A DNA stretch of 64,000 nt, taken from NCBI GenBank assembly GCA_934120135.1, contig CAKOTK010000003.1, positions 62,001 to 126,000 on the forward strand, given 5' to 3'. The position numbers and the translations under genes are program-made. The notes beneath the pieces were generated by a model, which saw only the letters and a list, made by a program, of their open reading frames with translations, made no database searches and was not told where the DNA came from. Below, in pieces: positions 1 through 9,521 of this stretch; the first letter of the stretch is position 1, and each line of letters begins with the position of its first letter. The stretch comes from an uncultured Clostridia bacterium. Its GTDB lineage: Bacteria; Bacillota; Clostridia; TANB77; CAG-508.

Positions 1-811
1 AACATCTGATAACAAAAACCAATTTTACTATTTTACAATAACCAGTCCAGCAGATTATAGTGATTATGCAATAACTAAAGTAGAAGAAACATCTGCTTCT
101 ACAATTAAAGTTACTATAACAGCAAAAATGAACAAAGAAGAATTCTCAAATGTAATAGAATTAGTTAAAAAAGGTGACTCGTATAATTTTGTATCATCTA
201 CAAGTGCAGATGGAAAAAGTAGACCACTTACTGTTGGCTCAGACTATCAATTTAATGATAAGAAATCTAACACTTCAGATACAAATAAAATACTAGAATT
301 TATAAAGGCTAATAAAGTACTTTCTTATTACAATTACGATAAAGTTGAAAACATTTATATCACACGTGCATTGTTGTGTGAAGTTGGTGGAAGTCCGGTA
401 AGTGAAGAACAACGTAAAAATACTGGTATATATGAAATGATTGGAGATTTAAAAGAAGGTTTTGTAACTACAAAAGATGCGGTAAATCAATATTTACAAA
501 ACACACTTGGTATAACAGTGGATAAATTAAAAAATTATGAACAATTCTTAAATCAAACAACAACATCTGATAACAAAAACCAATTTTACTATTTTACAAT
601 AACAGGACCAACAAACTATAGTGATTATGCAATAACTAAAGTGGAAGAAACATCTGCTTCTACAATTAAAGTTACTATAACAGCAAAAATGAACGAAGAA
701 GAATTTTCAAATGTAATAGAATTAGTAAAAAAAGGCGACTCATATAATTTTGTATCATCTACAAGTGCAGATGGAAAAAACAGATCACTTGTTGTAGGTT
801 CAGAAAATGAA
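1..811 (+). repeat. Two copies of a ~250-bp coding repeat, 561 bp apart
   Basis: The blocks at about 1-250 and 562-811 are nearly identical at the DNA level, with differences concentrated at the 3' end and a few substitutions (for example AGTCCAGCAG versus GGACCAACAA). They encode the repeated domain of the surface protein. The high DNA identity implies recent duplication or ongoing gene conversion, and more copies may lie upstream of the window. Confidence 0.9.
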
Positions 812-997
812 TTTAATAATAAAACAACAAAAACTATAAATCCTACAGATAAAACAGATAAAGACAACATCACTGCAGACACTAAAATTCCACAAACAGG
901 AATTACAAAAAATATAATAATTATTTCAATACTTAGTGTATTAGGAATTATAATAATTATATCATTAGTTAAATACAATAAAAGCAAAAATGATTAA
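2..997 (+). CDS. Sortase-anchored repetitive surface protein, C-terminal part (cut by window edge)
   Basis: The reading frame is open from base 2, so the gene starts before the window; the ATG at 128 is internal. The 331 visible residues hold two near-identical blocks (about 80 residues each, beginning TSDNKNQFYYFTIT) spaced 187 residues apart. The end is a classic sorting signal: IPQTG, a hydrophobic Ile-rich segment and a Lys-rich tail (KYNKSKND). Known family logic: sortase cleaves between T and G and links the protein to peptidoglycan. The cognate enzyme may be the sortase at 30.6 kb. The binding or structural role of the repeats is not recognisable. A strong bidirectional terminator follows. 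Confidence 0.85.
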   Translation, partial: TSDNKNQFYYFTITSPADYSDYAITKVEETSASTIKVTITAKMNKEEFSNVIELVKKGDSYNFVSSTSADGKSRPLTVGSDYQFNDKKSNTSDTNKILEFIKANKVLSYYNYDKVENIYITRALLCEVGGSPVSEEQRKNTGIYEMIGDLKEGFVTTKDAVNQYLQNTLGITVDKLKNYEQFLNQTTTSDNKNQFYYFTITGPTNYSDYAITKVEETSASTIKVTITAKMNEEEFSNVIELVKKGDSYNFVSSTSADGKNRSLVVGSENEFNNKTTKTINPTDKTDKDNITADTKIPQTGITKNIIIISILSVLGIIIIISLVKYNKSKND

Positions 998-999
998 TA

Positions 1000-1036
1000 A
1001 ATAAAGCAACTATTATATAAAAATAGTTGCTTTATT
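1000..1036. terminator. Bidirectional intrinsic terminator
   Basis: A 15-bp perfect inverted repeat (AATAAAGCAACTATT and its complement, 1000-1014 / 1022-1036) with a 7-base loop, flanked by A- and T-rich runs. It lies between the convergent surface-protein gene and prfB and overlaps the prfB stop codon. Confidence 0.85.
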
Positions 1037-2136
1037 TTAAATTCTTTTTCAAATAACTATCAATAAATCCGTTTAAGTCTCCATCCATTACAGCTTGAAC
1101 ATTTCCAACCTCATAATTAGTTCTATGGTCTTTTACTAAAGTGTATGGACAAAATACATAAGAACGAATTTGGCTTCCCCATGCAATATCCATTTGCATA
1201 CCTTTTAATTCGTCAATTGTATCTTTTTGTTCCTTTTCTTTTAAATTTAATAGTTTAGATCTTAGCATTTTCATTGCAGTATCTCTGTTTTGAAATTGTG
1301 AACGTTCAGTTTGACATGCTACAATAATTCCTGTTGGAATATGTGTTAGTCTTACTGCAGATGATGTCTTATTTATATGTTGACCACCTGCACCAGACGC
1401 CCTATAAACATCCATTTTTATATCGTCAGGGTTGATATCTAATTCAATATCATCTGTTATTTCTGGTAAAACCTCAACAGAAGCAAAAGATGTGTGTCTT
1501 CTTCCGCCTGCATCAAATGGTGAAATTCTAACTAATCTATGTACTCCCATTTCGCCTTTTAAGTATCCATAGGCATAATCACCATTAACAGAAAATGTAA
1601 CACTTTTTAGCCCTGCTTCATCACCTTCAAGATAATCAAGTTCTTTTACTTCATAACCATTAGCATTCGCCCATCTTGTATACATTCTATATAACATTTC
1701 AGCCCAATCTTGAGCCTCTGTTCCTCCTGCACCTGGATGAATAGTTAGTATTGCATTATTGTTATCATACTTTCCAGATAATAAAGTAGTTATTTCCAAT
1801 TTTTCTATGTCTTTTTCTAATGTATATGTAGACTTTAACAACTCTTTAGCTAATTCTTCGTCTTCCTCAACTTGTAAAAGCTCACTCATTTCAAGTAAAT
1901 TATTTAGTTCATTATTTAATTTTTTAAAGCCTTCTACTTTTGATTTTAAGCTATTAATTTGTTTTAAAACTTTTGAGCTATTATCTGTATCATTCCAAAA
2001 ATCGTTTTCAGTTGTTTTACTTTCTAACTCTTTTAACTCTTTTTCTTTGTTTTCTACATCAAAGTGAATCACCTATCTGTTCTAAACGTTTTTTTAGTTC
2101 TTGTAATTTTTTAGAGTTTTCTTCTAAATCTAACAT
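1032..2136 (-). CDS. prfB: Peptide chain release factor 2, with programmed +1 frameshift
   Basis: RF2 releases finished proteins at UGA and UAA. The start at 2136 gives 25 codons ending in CTT at 2064-2062, followed by an in-frame TGA at 2061-2059. Skipping T2061 continues into the long frame, for a total of 367 residues, the usual RF2 length. An SD-like AGGTGA lies at 2074-2069, just before the slip site, as in the known autoregulatory prfB mechanism: low RF2 lets the ribosome slip at UGA and make more RF2. The SPF anticodon-like tripeptide (about residue 215) and the catalytic GGQ (about residue 250) are present. It lies 15 bases after the HD gene and is probably cotranscribed with it. Confidence 0.96.
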
Positions 2137-2151
2137 CTTCTCACATCCTTT

Positions 2152-3177
2152 TCAAAAATCAAAATCCAGCCAAATATATGCTGACATATCATAATTTAAC
2201 ACTTTATCTATAAGCTCTTTTGCTTCCTTTTCAATCAATGTTATTCTTTTTCCATTAACTAAAGGGTTAATATATCTTTTTTTGGCTCCATGGTGAACAA
2301 AATATACATTTTCAGGTTGTTGTTGTGATATATTAACCATTTTAGCAGTTTTCCATATATCATATACTTTTGAATATTTAGAGCTTTCAATAATCCTAAT
2401 TATATCACTTTCCTTTTGGCTATATAAATCATCTATTGTTATTAACTTTTCTTCATTTAGTTTTTTAACTATATCTGCTAAAAATTGCATTGAGTATCTT
2501 GTTCTTTCTTCAAAATAAATTATAGCCAGCTTAGACATTGCTCTAACAAATCTCATTGCAATATCTAAAGTTTTAAAGCCTAATTCTGACACATTATTTT
2601 CATTTGATTGAATTATTATATCATTATATATTTCTTCAATTTCTTGCAAGTTTAATTTATTATAGTGGAATAATGCATTTGATAAAGTATATTCTAATCT
2701 GTCAGCAGAAAGCATTGGCGTATCATTGTCTGCTATAGGATATTTATGATAATCATTTACTTCTTCTAATTTAATATTATCTCTTTTCAATAAGCTCATT
2801 ATTTCAGAGGAATTTGATATCATTTCTGTAGTTAAGTCTTCTGTTGACTCTTGAGTCATATAATCACCATTTAAAAAATCTATGCAATGTTTAAATACTG
2901 GTGTTGCAATATCATGAAAAAGTCCAGCTAGAGTTTGTTTTTTATCATGTGTAAAATGCCAAACTATTAAAGCTACACCAATCGAATGATCTAAACTTGA
3001 ATAAAAATAACTGCTTTCAAATAAATCACTATAAATTGTCCCGCAAGTAACACTTATATAGTTTTGTTTAAATAAAGCCTCTGTATTTATATATTCCCAT
3101 AACCATTCTGGAAAATCTGGCTCTAATACTTTAAAGTATTCTAAAGTTCTTTTATTTACTGTATCTAAATAGTTCAT
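2152..3177 (-). CDS. HD-domain phosphohydrolase-like protein
   Basis: 341 residues with a recognisable HD metal-binding pattern: an early His in LDHSIGV (about 83), the LFHDIATP doublet (about 107) and a later Asp in LSADRLEYTL (about 175), the order seen in HD-superfamily enzymes that hydrolyse nucleotides or phosphate esters. The rest is helical, and the substrate cannot be read from the sequence. It starts 6 bases after copA and ends 15 bases before prfB, so it may share a transcript with both. dGTPase-like or HDIG-type activity is possible but unproven. Confidence 0.75.
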   Translation of the reverse strand: MNYLDTVNKRTLEYFKVLEPDFPEWLWEYINTEALFKQNYISVTCGTIYSDLFESSYFYSSLDHSIGVALIVWHFTHDKKQTLAGLFHDIATPVFKHCIDFLNGDYMTQESTEDLTTEMISNSSEIMSLLKRDNIKLEEVNDYHKYPIADNDTPMLSADRLEYTLSNALFHYNKLNLQEIEEIYNDIIIQSNENNVSELGFKTLDIAMRFVRAMSKLAIIYFEERTRYSMQFLADIVKKLNEEKLITIDDLYSQKESDIIRIIESSKYSKVYDIWKTAKMVNISQQQPENVYFVHHGAKKRYINPLVNGKRITLIEKEAKELIDKVLNYDMSAYIWLDFDF

Positions 3178-3183
3178 AATTTA

Positions 3184-5385
3184 CTACTTCCTTCTTAATC
3201 TTAATGCATTTATTACTACCGTTAAGCTACTAATTGTCATACTAAACGCTGCTATCATTGGATTTAGTGTGATTCCTAATGGTTGTAAAATTCCTGCTGC
3301 AATTGGAATCATACATACATTGTAGAAAAACGCCCAAAATAGATTTTGCTTTATATTTCTTACAGTTTTACTACTAATATCTAATAAATCATTTATTCTC
3401 TCTAAGTTGTCATTCATAATAATAACTTGAGCTGAATCTCTTGCAATATCTGTACCACTTGATACAGAAACTCCAATATTAGCAGTTACTAAACTAACAC
3501 TATCATTTATTCCATCTCCACACATCATTACTAATCCTTTTTCCTTTAGTTTGTTAATAGTTTCTGCCTTTTCTTTTGGAGTAACATTTGCAACAACATT
3601 TGTTATTCCTATTTGATTAGCAATTACGTTTGCTGTTTTTTCATTGTCACCTGTTAGCATTACAACCTCAATGCTTTTGCTCTTTAATTCTGTTATTACT
3701 TGTGGAACATTCTCTTTTGTAACATCACTTACACCTAACAAGGCTACTAACTTTTTATTTAAGCTTACAAATAAAATACTATTTCCATCACTTATTAGTT
3801 TTTGCTCATCTTCGCTATTTGTTAGTTCAACATTATTTTCTAACATTAGTTTTTTATTACCAATTAAATAATGCTTTTCATCAGATGTTTTTCCCTCTAT
3901 TCCAAATCCAGGAATAGCTTTAAAATCTTTTACATCTATCAAACTAATATTATCTTCTTGGGCTTTATTTACAATTGCTCTTGCTATTGGGTGCTCTGAT
4001 TTGTTTTCTAAACTTGCTATATCTTTTAATAATTCTTTTTCATCTTCATTACTATAGTTATACATCTTAGAAACTGTTAAAGTTCCTTTTGTCAATGTTC
4101 CTGTTTTATCAAAGCAAATAGTCTTTACTTTATGTGCATTTTCTAATGTCTCACTTGATTTTACTAATATTCCTTTTCTACTTGCATTTCCAGATGCAAT
4201 AACAATTGCAAGTGGAGTTGCTAAGCCAAGGCTACAAGGGCATGCCACAACTAATATGCTTACAAATATATTTATTGCAACAGAAAAATCTTTAGAAATT
4301 ATTAACCATATACCAAATATAATTATAGCAATTACTAAAACAGTTGGTACAAAATATCCACTTATTTTGTCTGCTATTTTAGCTATTGGAGCTTTTGTGC
4401 TTGTTGCTTGTGCTACTAGTTTTACTATTTCTGAAACAGTTGATTCTTTTCCTATTTTCTCTGCTCTATATTGAATAGTTCCTTCATAATTTATACTTCC
4501 TGCAATTACTTTAGAGCCTACTTCTCTTTTTACAGGTACACTCTCCCCTGTTATAAATGATTCGTTTATATGTGTAGTTCCTTGAACGACCTCTCCATCC
4601 ACTGCTATTTTTTCACCTGGTTTGCAAATAACAATATCACCTTTTTTAATTTCATCTAATGTAACTTTTACTTCTTGTCCATCTTTTAAAATTGTTGCAT
4701 TATTAGGAGTTATTGTCATAAGCTGTTTTAGTGCCTCTTTTGTTTTATCTTTATTTTTGTTTTCGATATATCTGCCTATTTCAATAAAAAATATAACAAT
4801 TGCAGCTGACTCATAATATAAATTTTCTACGTACTGAGCATTTTCTTTTAATATTTGAATTGTGCCGTATATACTATATATGAAACTTGCTAATACTCCA
4901 ATCATTACTAAAGTGTCCATATTAGGTGTTTTGTGTATTAAATTTTTATATCCATTTTTCAAAATATCTTTTCCTAAAGTTATAACAACTATAGTTAATA
5001 TTAATAACGCAATTGCATAATTTACAGGATGATACATCATATTTAAAAATGAAATAGATGGTAAACCTACCATGTGTGCCATTGATATATATAATATTAC
5101 TAATGATATTATTGTTATTGCAATTAGTTTATATTTCTCAGTACCTTTTTTCTTACTCTCTTTTTCAAATGTGTCAATTCCTAAACTTGTAAATCCTGCT
5201 TTTTCTATAAATTTTTCAACTTGCTCTAGTGTTAATTTTTGTTCATCATATTCAATATTTGCATTATTCATAACTAAATTTACATTTGCTTGTTTTATTC
5301 CATCTTGTTTGTTTAAATACTTTTCTAGGCCTGATGAACATGCGCTACAAGTCATTCCATCTATTTTTAATAATACTTTTTTCAT
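3184..5385 (-). CDS. copA: Copper-translocating P1B-type ATPase
   Basis: 733 residues. One N-terminal heavy-metal domain (GMTCSACSSG, residues 9-18) is followed by membrane helices, the TGES actuator loop (FITGESVPV, about 277), the intramembrane metal site VACPCSLGLATP (about 384), the phosphorylation motif DKTGTLT (about 428), and a GDGINDSVSL hinge motif (about 624). CPC plus one HMA domain is diagnostic of Cu(I) export. The start lies 3 bases after the copZ stop, forming a chaperone-pump pair. I found no CsoR or CopY regulator gene in the window. Confidence 0.95.
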   Translation of the reverse strand: MKKVLLKIDGMTCSACSSGLEKYLNKQDGIKQANVNLVMNNANIEYDEQKLTLEQVEKFIEKAGFTSLGIDTFEKESKKKGTEKYKLIAITIISLVILYISMAHMVGLPSISFLNMMYHPVNYAIALLILTIVVITLGKDILKNGYKNLIHKTPNMDTLVMIGVLASFIYSIYGTIQILKENAQYVENLYYESAAIVIFFIEIGRYIENKNKDKTKEALKQLMTITPNNATILKDGQEVKVTLDEIKKGDIVICKPGEKIAVDGEVVQGTTHINESFITGESVPVKREVGSKVIAGSINYEGTIQYRAEKIGKESTVSEIVKLVAQATSTKAPIAKIADKISGYFVPTVLVIAIIIFGIWLIISKDFSVAINIFVSILVVACPCSLGLATPLAIVIASGNASRKGILVKSSETLENAHKVKTICFDKTGTLTKGTLTVSKMYNYSNEDEKELLKDIASLENKSEHPIARAIVNKAQEDNISLIDVKDFKAIPGFGIEGKTSDEKHYLIGNKKLMLENNVELTNSEDEQKLISDGNSILFVSLNKKLVALLGVSDVTKENVPQVITELKSKSIEVVMLTGDNEKTANVIANQIGITNVVANVTPKEKAETINKLKEKGLVMMCGDGINDSVSLVTANIGVSVSSGTDIARDSAQVIIMNDNLERINDLLDISSKTVRNIKQNLFWAFFYNVCMIPIAAGILQPLGITLNPMIAAFSMTISSLTVVINALRLRRK

Positions 5386-5388
5386 GTA

Positions 5389-5595
5389 TTATTCTCCTTT
5401 AAACCCTGCATCTTCTATTTCTTGAAGAATTGTATTTAATTCTACCTCTTCCTCATTATATTTTATATCAGCTGATTTTTCTTCTAAGCTTACTTTAGCG
5501 CTTTCTACTCCATCTACATTATTTAATATTTTTTCTAATCTATTAGAACATCCTGCACAATGCATTCCTTCTATTTTTAATTTAATTTCTTTCAT
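5389..5595 (-). CDS. copZ: Copper chaperone, heavy-metal-associated domain
   Basis: 68 residues forming a single HMA ferredoxin-like fold with the metal-binding motif GMHCAGCSNR near the N terminus. Such proteins carry Cu(I) to the N-terminal domain of the CopA ATPase, which is encoded directly downstream. An AAAGGAAAAA ribosome binding site precedes the ATG. A 17-base gap separates it from the DUF1653 gene upstream. Confidence 0.92.
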   Translation of the reverse strand: MKEIKLKIEGMHCAGCSNRLEKILNNVDGVESAKVSLEEKSADIKYNEEEVELNTILQEIEDAGFKGE

Positions 5596-5612
5596 TTCTG
5601 AATTTTTCCTTT

Positions 5613-5858
5613 CTATTTAGCAGCACTCTCAATTTCTTGTAATTCAAACCTATACTTTTGTTTTACATTTGGATATTTATTATGATCAACTTCACTTAAA
5701 AACATATCAAGTGGTCTTATCCAAAGGCTTCCATCTCCATATAGTCTTCTATATACAACATATTTTTCTTTTGTTTCAGAATCATTTGCAACATCAACTA
5801 CTAAATAATAATCTCCTTTAAAATGCTTATATACTCTATTTATTTGTATCTCTCTCAT
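5613..5858 (-). CDS. DUF1653 family protein
   Basis: 81 residues when started at the Met (MREIQINRVYKHFKGD) preceded by GGGAGG with good spacing; a longer frame from 5906 lacks a ribosome site. The conserved YKHFKGDYYLV, VVYRRLYGDG and LWIRPLDMF segments match the small DUF1653 domain, whose biochemical role is unknown. Position just ahead of copZ-copA suggests cotranscription but does not imply a copper function. Confidence 0.8.
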   Translation of the reverse strand: MREIQINRVYKHFKGDYYLVVDVANDSETKEKYVVYRRLYGDGSLWIRPLDMFLSEVDHNKYPNVKQKYRFELQEIESAAK

Positions 5859-5928
5859 ATCTTTTCCTCCCTTTAGATTAAATATACTAAAATTTATTGC
5901 CATCACTAGATTTTCTTTTCAATTTTAC

Positions 5929-5997
5929 TTAGTTATAACACTTATCTTCCAAAAGTTTAAAGTTACAACATCTTTCTGATAAATTGGAGTTAGGATT
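5929..5997 (-). pseudogene. Remnant of a toxN 3' end
   Basis: Directly after the GNAT stop, and in another frame, the minus strand reads NPNSNLSERCCNFKLLED then KCYN and a stop. This closely matches the tail of the intact ToxN at 36.5 kb (RNRCCNFKLLEEKC). The DNA is similar as well, sharing the run TTACAACATCT on the plus strand. No start, body or RNA repeats are left. I infer a decayed second type III toxin gene, partly replaced by the GNAT gene. Confidence 0.6.
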
Positions 5998-6478
5998 ATT
6001 TTCTACTCTTCTTAACTTTGCTCCATTCGTGCATTATATAAATTACTTTTTCATCTTCTTTATAAAAATTATATATTGGAGTAAATCCTTCCTTGATATG
6101 TAAATTTAAAGAAGGAATATTTTTCTCATTTATGGCAGCATATATTGTATAATCATTAAATTTTGTTTTTATATAATTATATATATTTGAAGCTACTCCT
6201 TCTTTTAGATGATTTTTAGAGGTTACAATTTCCCAGATATAAATAGTTTTTTTAGGCATATTTTCTATATAATTAGGATATTTTTCAATTTCACAAAAAT
6301 CTTTTTTAAAATATAATACCGCATAACCATATACGTCATTATCTTTTTTACATACCACTTTTAGCATATTGTTATCTTTTATTGATCTTAAATTACAGTT
6401 ATTACCTATGTATCCTGAATTATTTTCAATCCAAATTTTTCTTATTTCTTCTAAACATTCATTTTCTACGATATACAT
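5996..6478 (-). CDS. GNAT-family N-acetyltransferase
   Basis: 160 residues with the GNAT core: a beta-strand ending in WEIVTSKNHLKEGVAS (about residues 91-106, the acetyl-CoA pyrophosphate-binding turn in degenerate form) and the later AINEKNIPSLNLHIKEGF segment (about 119-136, motif B with the typical N..S..L....GF pattern). The acceptor substrate is unknown. A GGAGG site precedes the ATG. It appears monocistronic and abuts the toxN remnant at its 3' end. Confidence 0.8.
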   Translation of the reverse strand: MYIVENECLEEIRKIWIENNSGYIGNNCNLRSIKDNNMLKVVCKKDNDVYGYAVLYFKKDFCEIEKYPNYIENMPKKTIYIWEIVTSKNHLKEGVASNIYNYIKTKFNDYTIYAAINEKNIPSLNLHIKEGFTPIYNFYKEDEKVIYIMHEWSKVKKSRK

Positions 6479-6555
6479 AATATTATTTCCTCCTTGATAT
6501 AGTCTATTATATCATAGTGAAACTTATTTTGAACAGTTTTATAAAATTTAATAAA

Positions 6556-6585
6556 GGTGCCAGCACATTATTTTATGTTGACACC
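6556..6585 (-). terminator. Possible secA terminator
   Basis: Read on the minus strand: GGTGTCA pairs with TGGCACC (one G-T pair), plus an inner ACAT/ATGT, followed by a T/A-rich tail. The stem has a bulge, so this is weaker than the other terminators here. Confidence 0.4.
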
Positions 6586-6638
6586 CTCATTTTGCTATAT
6601 ATTTTTAATATATTTTTGTTAAGATATAAAAATTTATT

Positions 6639-9383
6639 TTACTTTCCACAGCAGTTCTTGTATTTCTTACCAGACCCACAAGGACAAGGGTCATTTCTTC
6701 CAACTTTTGGCTCGTTGTTTACTATTGGTTCATTTGAGCCTGATGTTCTAGGAGCTTTTCCTCCTAATTCATTTGATACTGTATTGTCTAGTCCTTCTCC
6801 TGTGATTTTTATTGAAGATGTTCTTTGAACATTGCCTTCTCTTTTTCTTGCATTCATTAGGAATTTTACAACATCAGTTTGAATATCTAAGTTCATTTGC
6901 TCAAACATATCAAATCCTTCAATTCTGTATTGAACAACAGGGTCTTTTTGACCATAGGCTTGTAAACCAATTCCGTCTTTTAGTTCATCCATTGCATCAA
7001 TATGGTCCATCCATCTATCGTCAACTATTTTTAGCATTACAACTCTTTCTAATTCTCTTAGTTGTTGTTCACCAATTTCTTTTTCTTTTTTCTCATATGC
7101 AGTATGAATTTTGTCTTTTAATTCTTCAGCAACATCATGTGCTTTAATTTTATCTTTATGAAGACTATCTAAATCAGATATTCCATAGATTTCCTTTATT
7201 TCTTGTTCAAAGCCTTCTACATTTATGTTATCAGCATTAGATAAATACTCATTTACAGTATCTTCTGCTAAAGAGTTCATCATTTTAGTAATATGTTCTT
7301 TTAGGTCTTCTCCGTCTAGTACTTTTCTTCTCTCGTCATAAATAATTCCTCTTTGAACATTCATGACATCGTCATAAGAAAGGACATTTTTACGAATACT
7401 AAAGTTTCTTCCTTCAACTTTCTTTTGAGCATTTTCTACTGCATTAGAAATAATTTTTGACTCAATTGGCATATCTTCATCAGCTCCTAAAGTATCATAA
7501 ACTCTAGTAATCATATCTCCACCAAATATTTTCATTAAGTCATCATCTAAGCTGATATAAAATCTTGATTCTCCTGGATCACCTTGACGTCCACTACGTC
7601 CACGAAGCTGATTATCAATTCTTCTTGATTCATGGCGTTCTGTACCTATGATTTTTAAACCACCTGCTGATATTACTTTTTCTTTTTCGTCTTTAATTTC
7701 ATTATCATATTTAGCTTTAAGTTCTTTAAATTTATTTCTAGAAGCTAAGACTTCTTGATCATCAGTCTCGTTAAATGCTGTTGCTTGTTCAATTTGGTCT
7801 TCTGAATATCCAAATTTTCTCATTTCTTGTTTTGCTAAATATTCACTATTACCTCCAAGCATAATATCAGTACCACGACCAGCCATGTTTGTAGCAATTG
7901 TAACTGTTCCAAACTTACCAGCTTGTGCAATAATTTCAGCTTCTTTCTCATGGAATTTAGCATTTAATACTTGATGTTTGATTCCTTCTTTTTTTAGCAT
8001 ATTGCTTAATTTTTCAGATTTTTCAATAGAAACTGTACCAACTAGCACTGGTTGACCTTTTGCAAAGCTTTCTTTAATATCAGAAATAACTGCTCTGTAT
8101 TTTGCATTTTCATTTTTGTAGATAATGTCATGATGGTCATCACGTACCATTGGTTTATTTGTAGGTATTTCAATAACATCTAACTTGTATATCTCTTGGA
8201 ATTCTGCTTCTTCTGTCATTGCTGTACCAGTCATACCTGAAAGTTTATCATACATTCTAAAATAATTTTGGAATGTAATTGTTGCTAAAGTTTTTGATTC
8301 GTCAGCTATTTTAACATGCTCTTTTGCTTCAATAGCTTGGTGAAGACCATTATTGTATCTTCTTCCATACATAATTCTTCCTGTAAATTCGTCTACAATA
8401 AGAACTTCGCCGTCTTTTACAATGTAGTCAATATCTTTTTTCATAATTCCATGTGCACGAAGTGCTTGGTTAATATTATGTACTAACTCAGAGTTTTCAA
8501 TATCATTAAAATTCTCTAAATTAAATTCTCTTTCAGCTTTTTGAATACCTTTTTGTGTTAATGAAGCTGATTTTGCTTTTAAGTCAACTATGTAATCATA
8601 GTTTTCATTATCTTCAGCTTGTTCTTCATCTTTTATGTCTTCTTCAACTATAACTTTTGGAGTTAATCTAGCTACAAAGCTATCAGCCTTTTTATATAAA
8701 TCTGAAGACTGTGCTCCACGTCCTGATATAATTAAAGGTGTACGAGCTTCATCAATTAAAATACTATCAATCTCGTCGACAATTGCATAGTTTAATTCTC
8801 TTTGTACTAATTGGTCTTTGTATATAACCATGTTGTCTCTTAAGTAATCAAATCCAAATTCATTATTAGTTCCATATGTTACGTCAGCAGCATATGCAGC
8901 CTTCTTAGCACTTGGATCCATTCCACTAATAACTAATCCAACTGTTAATCCTAAAAATTTATATACTTTGCCCATCCATTCACTATCTCTTTTTGCTAAG
9001 TAATCGTTAACAGTAACAACATGAACTCCTTTTCCTGTTAAAGCATTTAAATATACTGGTAGTGTTGCAACAAGTGTCTTTCCTTCACCAGTTTTCATTT
9101 CTGCAATTCTTCCTTGGTGTAATATAATACCACCAATAAGTTGCACATCAAAATGACGCATTCCTAAAACTCTTTTTGAAGCTTCCCTTACAACTGCAAA
9201 TGCTTCTGGAAGGATATCGTCAAGTGTTTCCCCTTGTGTTAGTCTATCTTTAAATTCTGCCGTTTTATTTCTTAGTTCTTCATCTGATAATTTTTGAATT
9301 TCAGGCTCTAAACTATTTATTTTCTCTACTATTGGTCTTACTCTTTTTACTTCCTTCTCACTGTATGTTTTAAATAATCCCAT
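6639..9383 (-). CDS. secA: Preprotein translocase ATPase SecA
   Basis: 914 residues from the ATG at 9383 (MGLFKTYSEKEVKRV), which follows an AGGAAG site; the 31 residues of upstream open frame are not counted. SecA drives Sec-dependent export. It shows the Walker A region MKTGEGKTLVA, the DEAD-like VDEIDSILIDEARTPL, the GTNMAGRGTD-type nucleotide motif (TIATNMAGRGTDIMLGG), the arginine-rich RGRSGRQGDPG motif, and a C-terminal zinc finger CPCGSGKKYKNCCG. It has its own promoter. Confidence 0.97.
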   Translation of the reverse strand: MGLFKTYSEKEVKRVRPIVEKINSLEPEIQKLSDEELRNKTAEFKDRLTQGETLDDILPEAFAVVREASKRVLGMRHFDVQLIGGIILHQGRIAEMKTGEGKTLVATLPVYLNALTGKGVHVVTVNDYLAKRDSEWMGKVYKFLGLTVGLVISGMDPSAKKAAYAADVTYGTNNEFGFDYLRDNMVIYKDQLVQRELNYAIVDEIDSILIDEARTPLIISGRGAQSSDLYKKADSFVARLTPKVIVEEDIKDEEQAEDNENYDYIVDLKAKSASLTQKGIQKAEREFNLENFNDIENSELVHNINQALRAHGIMKKDIDYIVKDGEVLIVDEFTGRIMYGRRYNNGLHQAIEAKEHVKIADESKTLATITFQNYFRMYDKLSGMTGTAMTEEAEFQEIYKLDVIEIPTNKPMVRDDHHDIIYKNENAKYRAVISDIKESFAKGQPVLVGTVSIEKSEKLSNMLKKEGIKHQVLNAKFHEKEAEIIAQAGKFGTVTIATNMAGRGTDIMLGGNSEYLAKQEMRKFGYSEDQIEQATAFNETDDQEVLASRNKFKELKAKYDNEIKDEKEKVISAGGLKIIGTERHESRRIDNQLRGRSGRQGDPGESRFYISLDDDLMKIFGGDMITRVYDTLGADEDMPIESKIISNAVENAQKKVEGRNFSIRKNVLSYDDVMNVQRGIIYDERRKVLDGEDLKEHITKMMNSLAEDTVNEYLSNADNINVEGFEQEIKEIYGISDLDSLHKDKIKAHDVAEELKDKIHTAYEKKEKEIGEQQLRELERVVMLKIVDDRWMDHIDAMDELKDGIGLQAYGQKDPVVQYRIEGFDMFEQMNLDIQTDVVKFLMNARKREGNVQRTSSIKITGEGLDNTVSNELGGKAPRTSGSNEPIVNNEPKVGRNDPCPCGSGKKYKNCCGK

Positions 9384-9424
9384 GTCTTTCTTCCTTTCTT
9401 TTTGTAAAATCTTACATCTATGAT

Positions 9425-9453
9425 ATAATATCACTTTTATAGAAAAATCGCAA
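9425..9453 (-). promoter_or_regulatory. secA promoter
   Basis: Minus strand: -35 TTGCGA (9453-9448), 17-base spacer, -10 TATTAT (9430-9425), about 40 bases before the secA start. Confidence 0.6.
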
Positions 9454-9521
9454 GAAAAAAAGGAAAAGTTAAACATAATTTTCCAATGAATTTAATATAT
9501 TGTATCAAAGGTGTGATGTGT

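Noticed and set aside
9384..9476. Longer N terminus for SecA
   Set aside because: The extra 31 residues include the promoter -10 region, and the ATG at 9383 has a good ribosome site and the conserved MGLF start.
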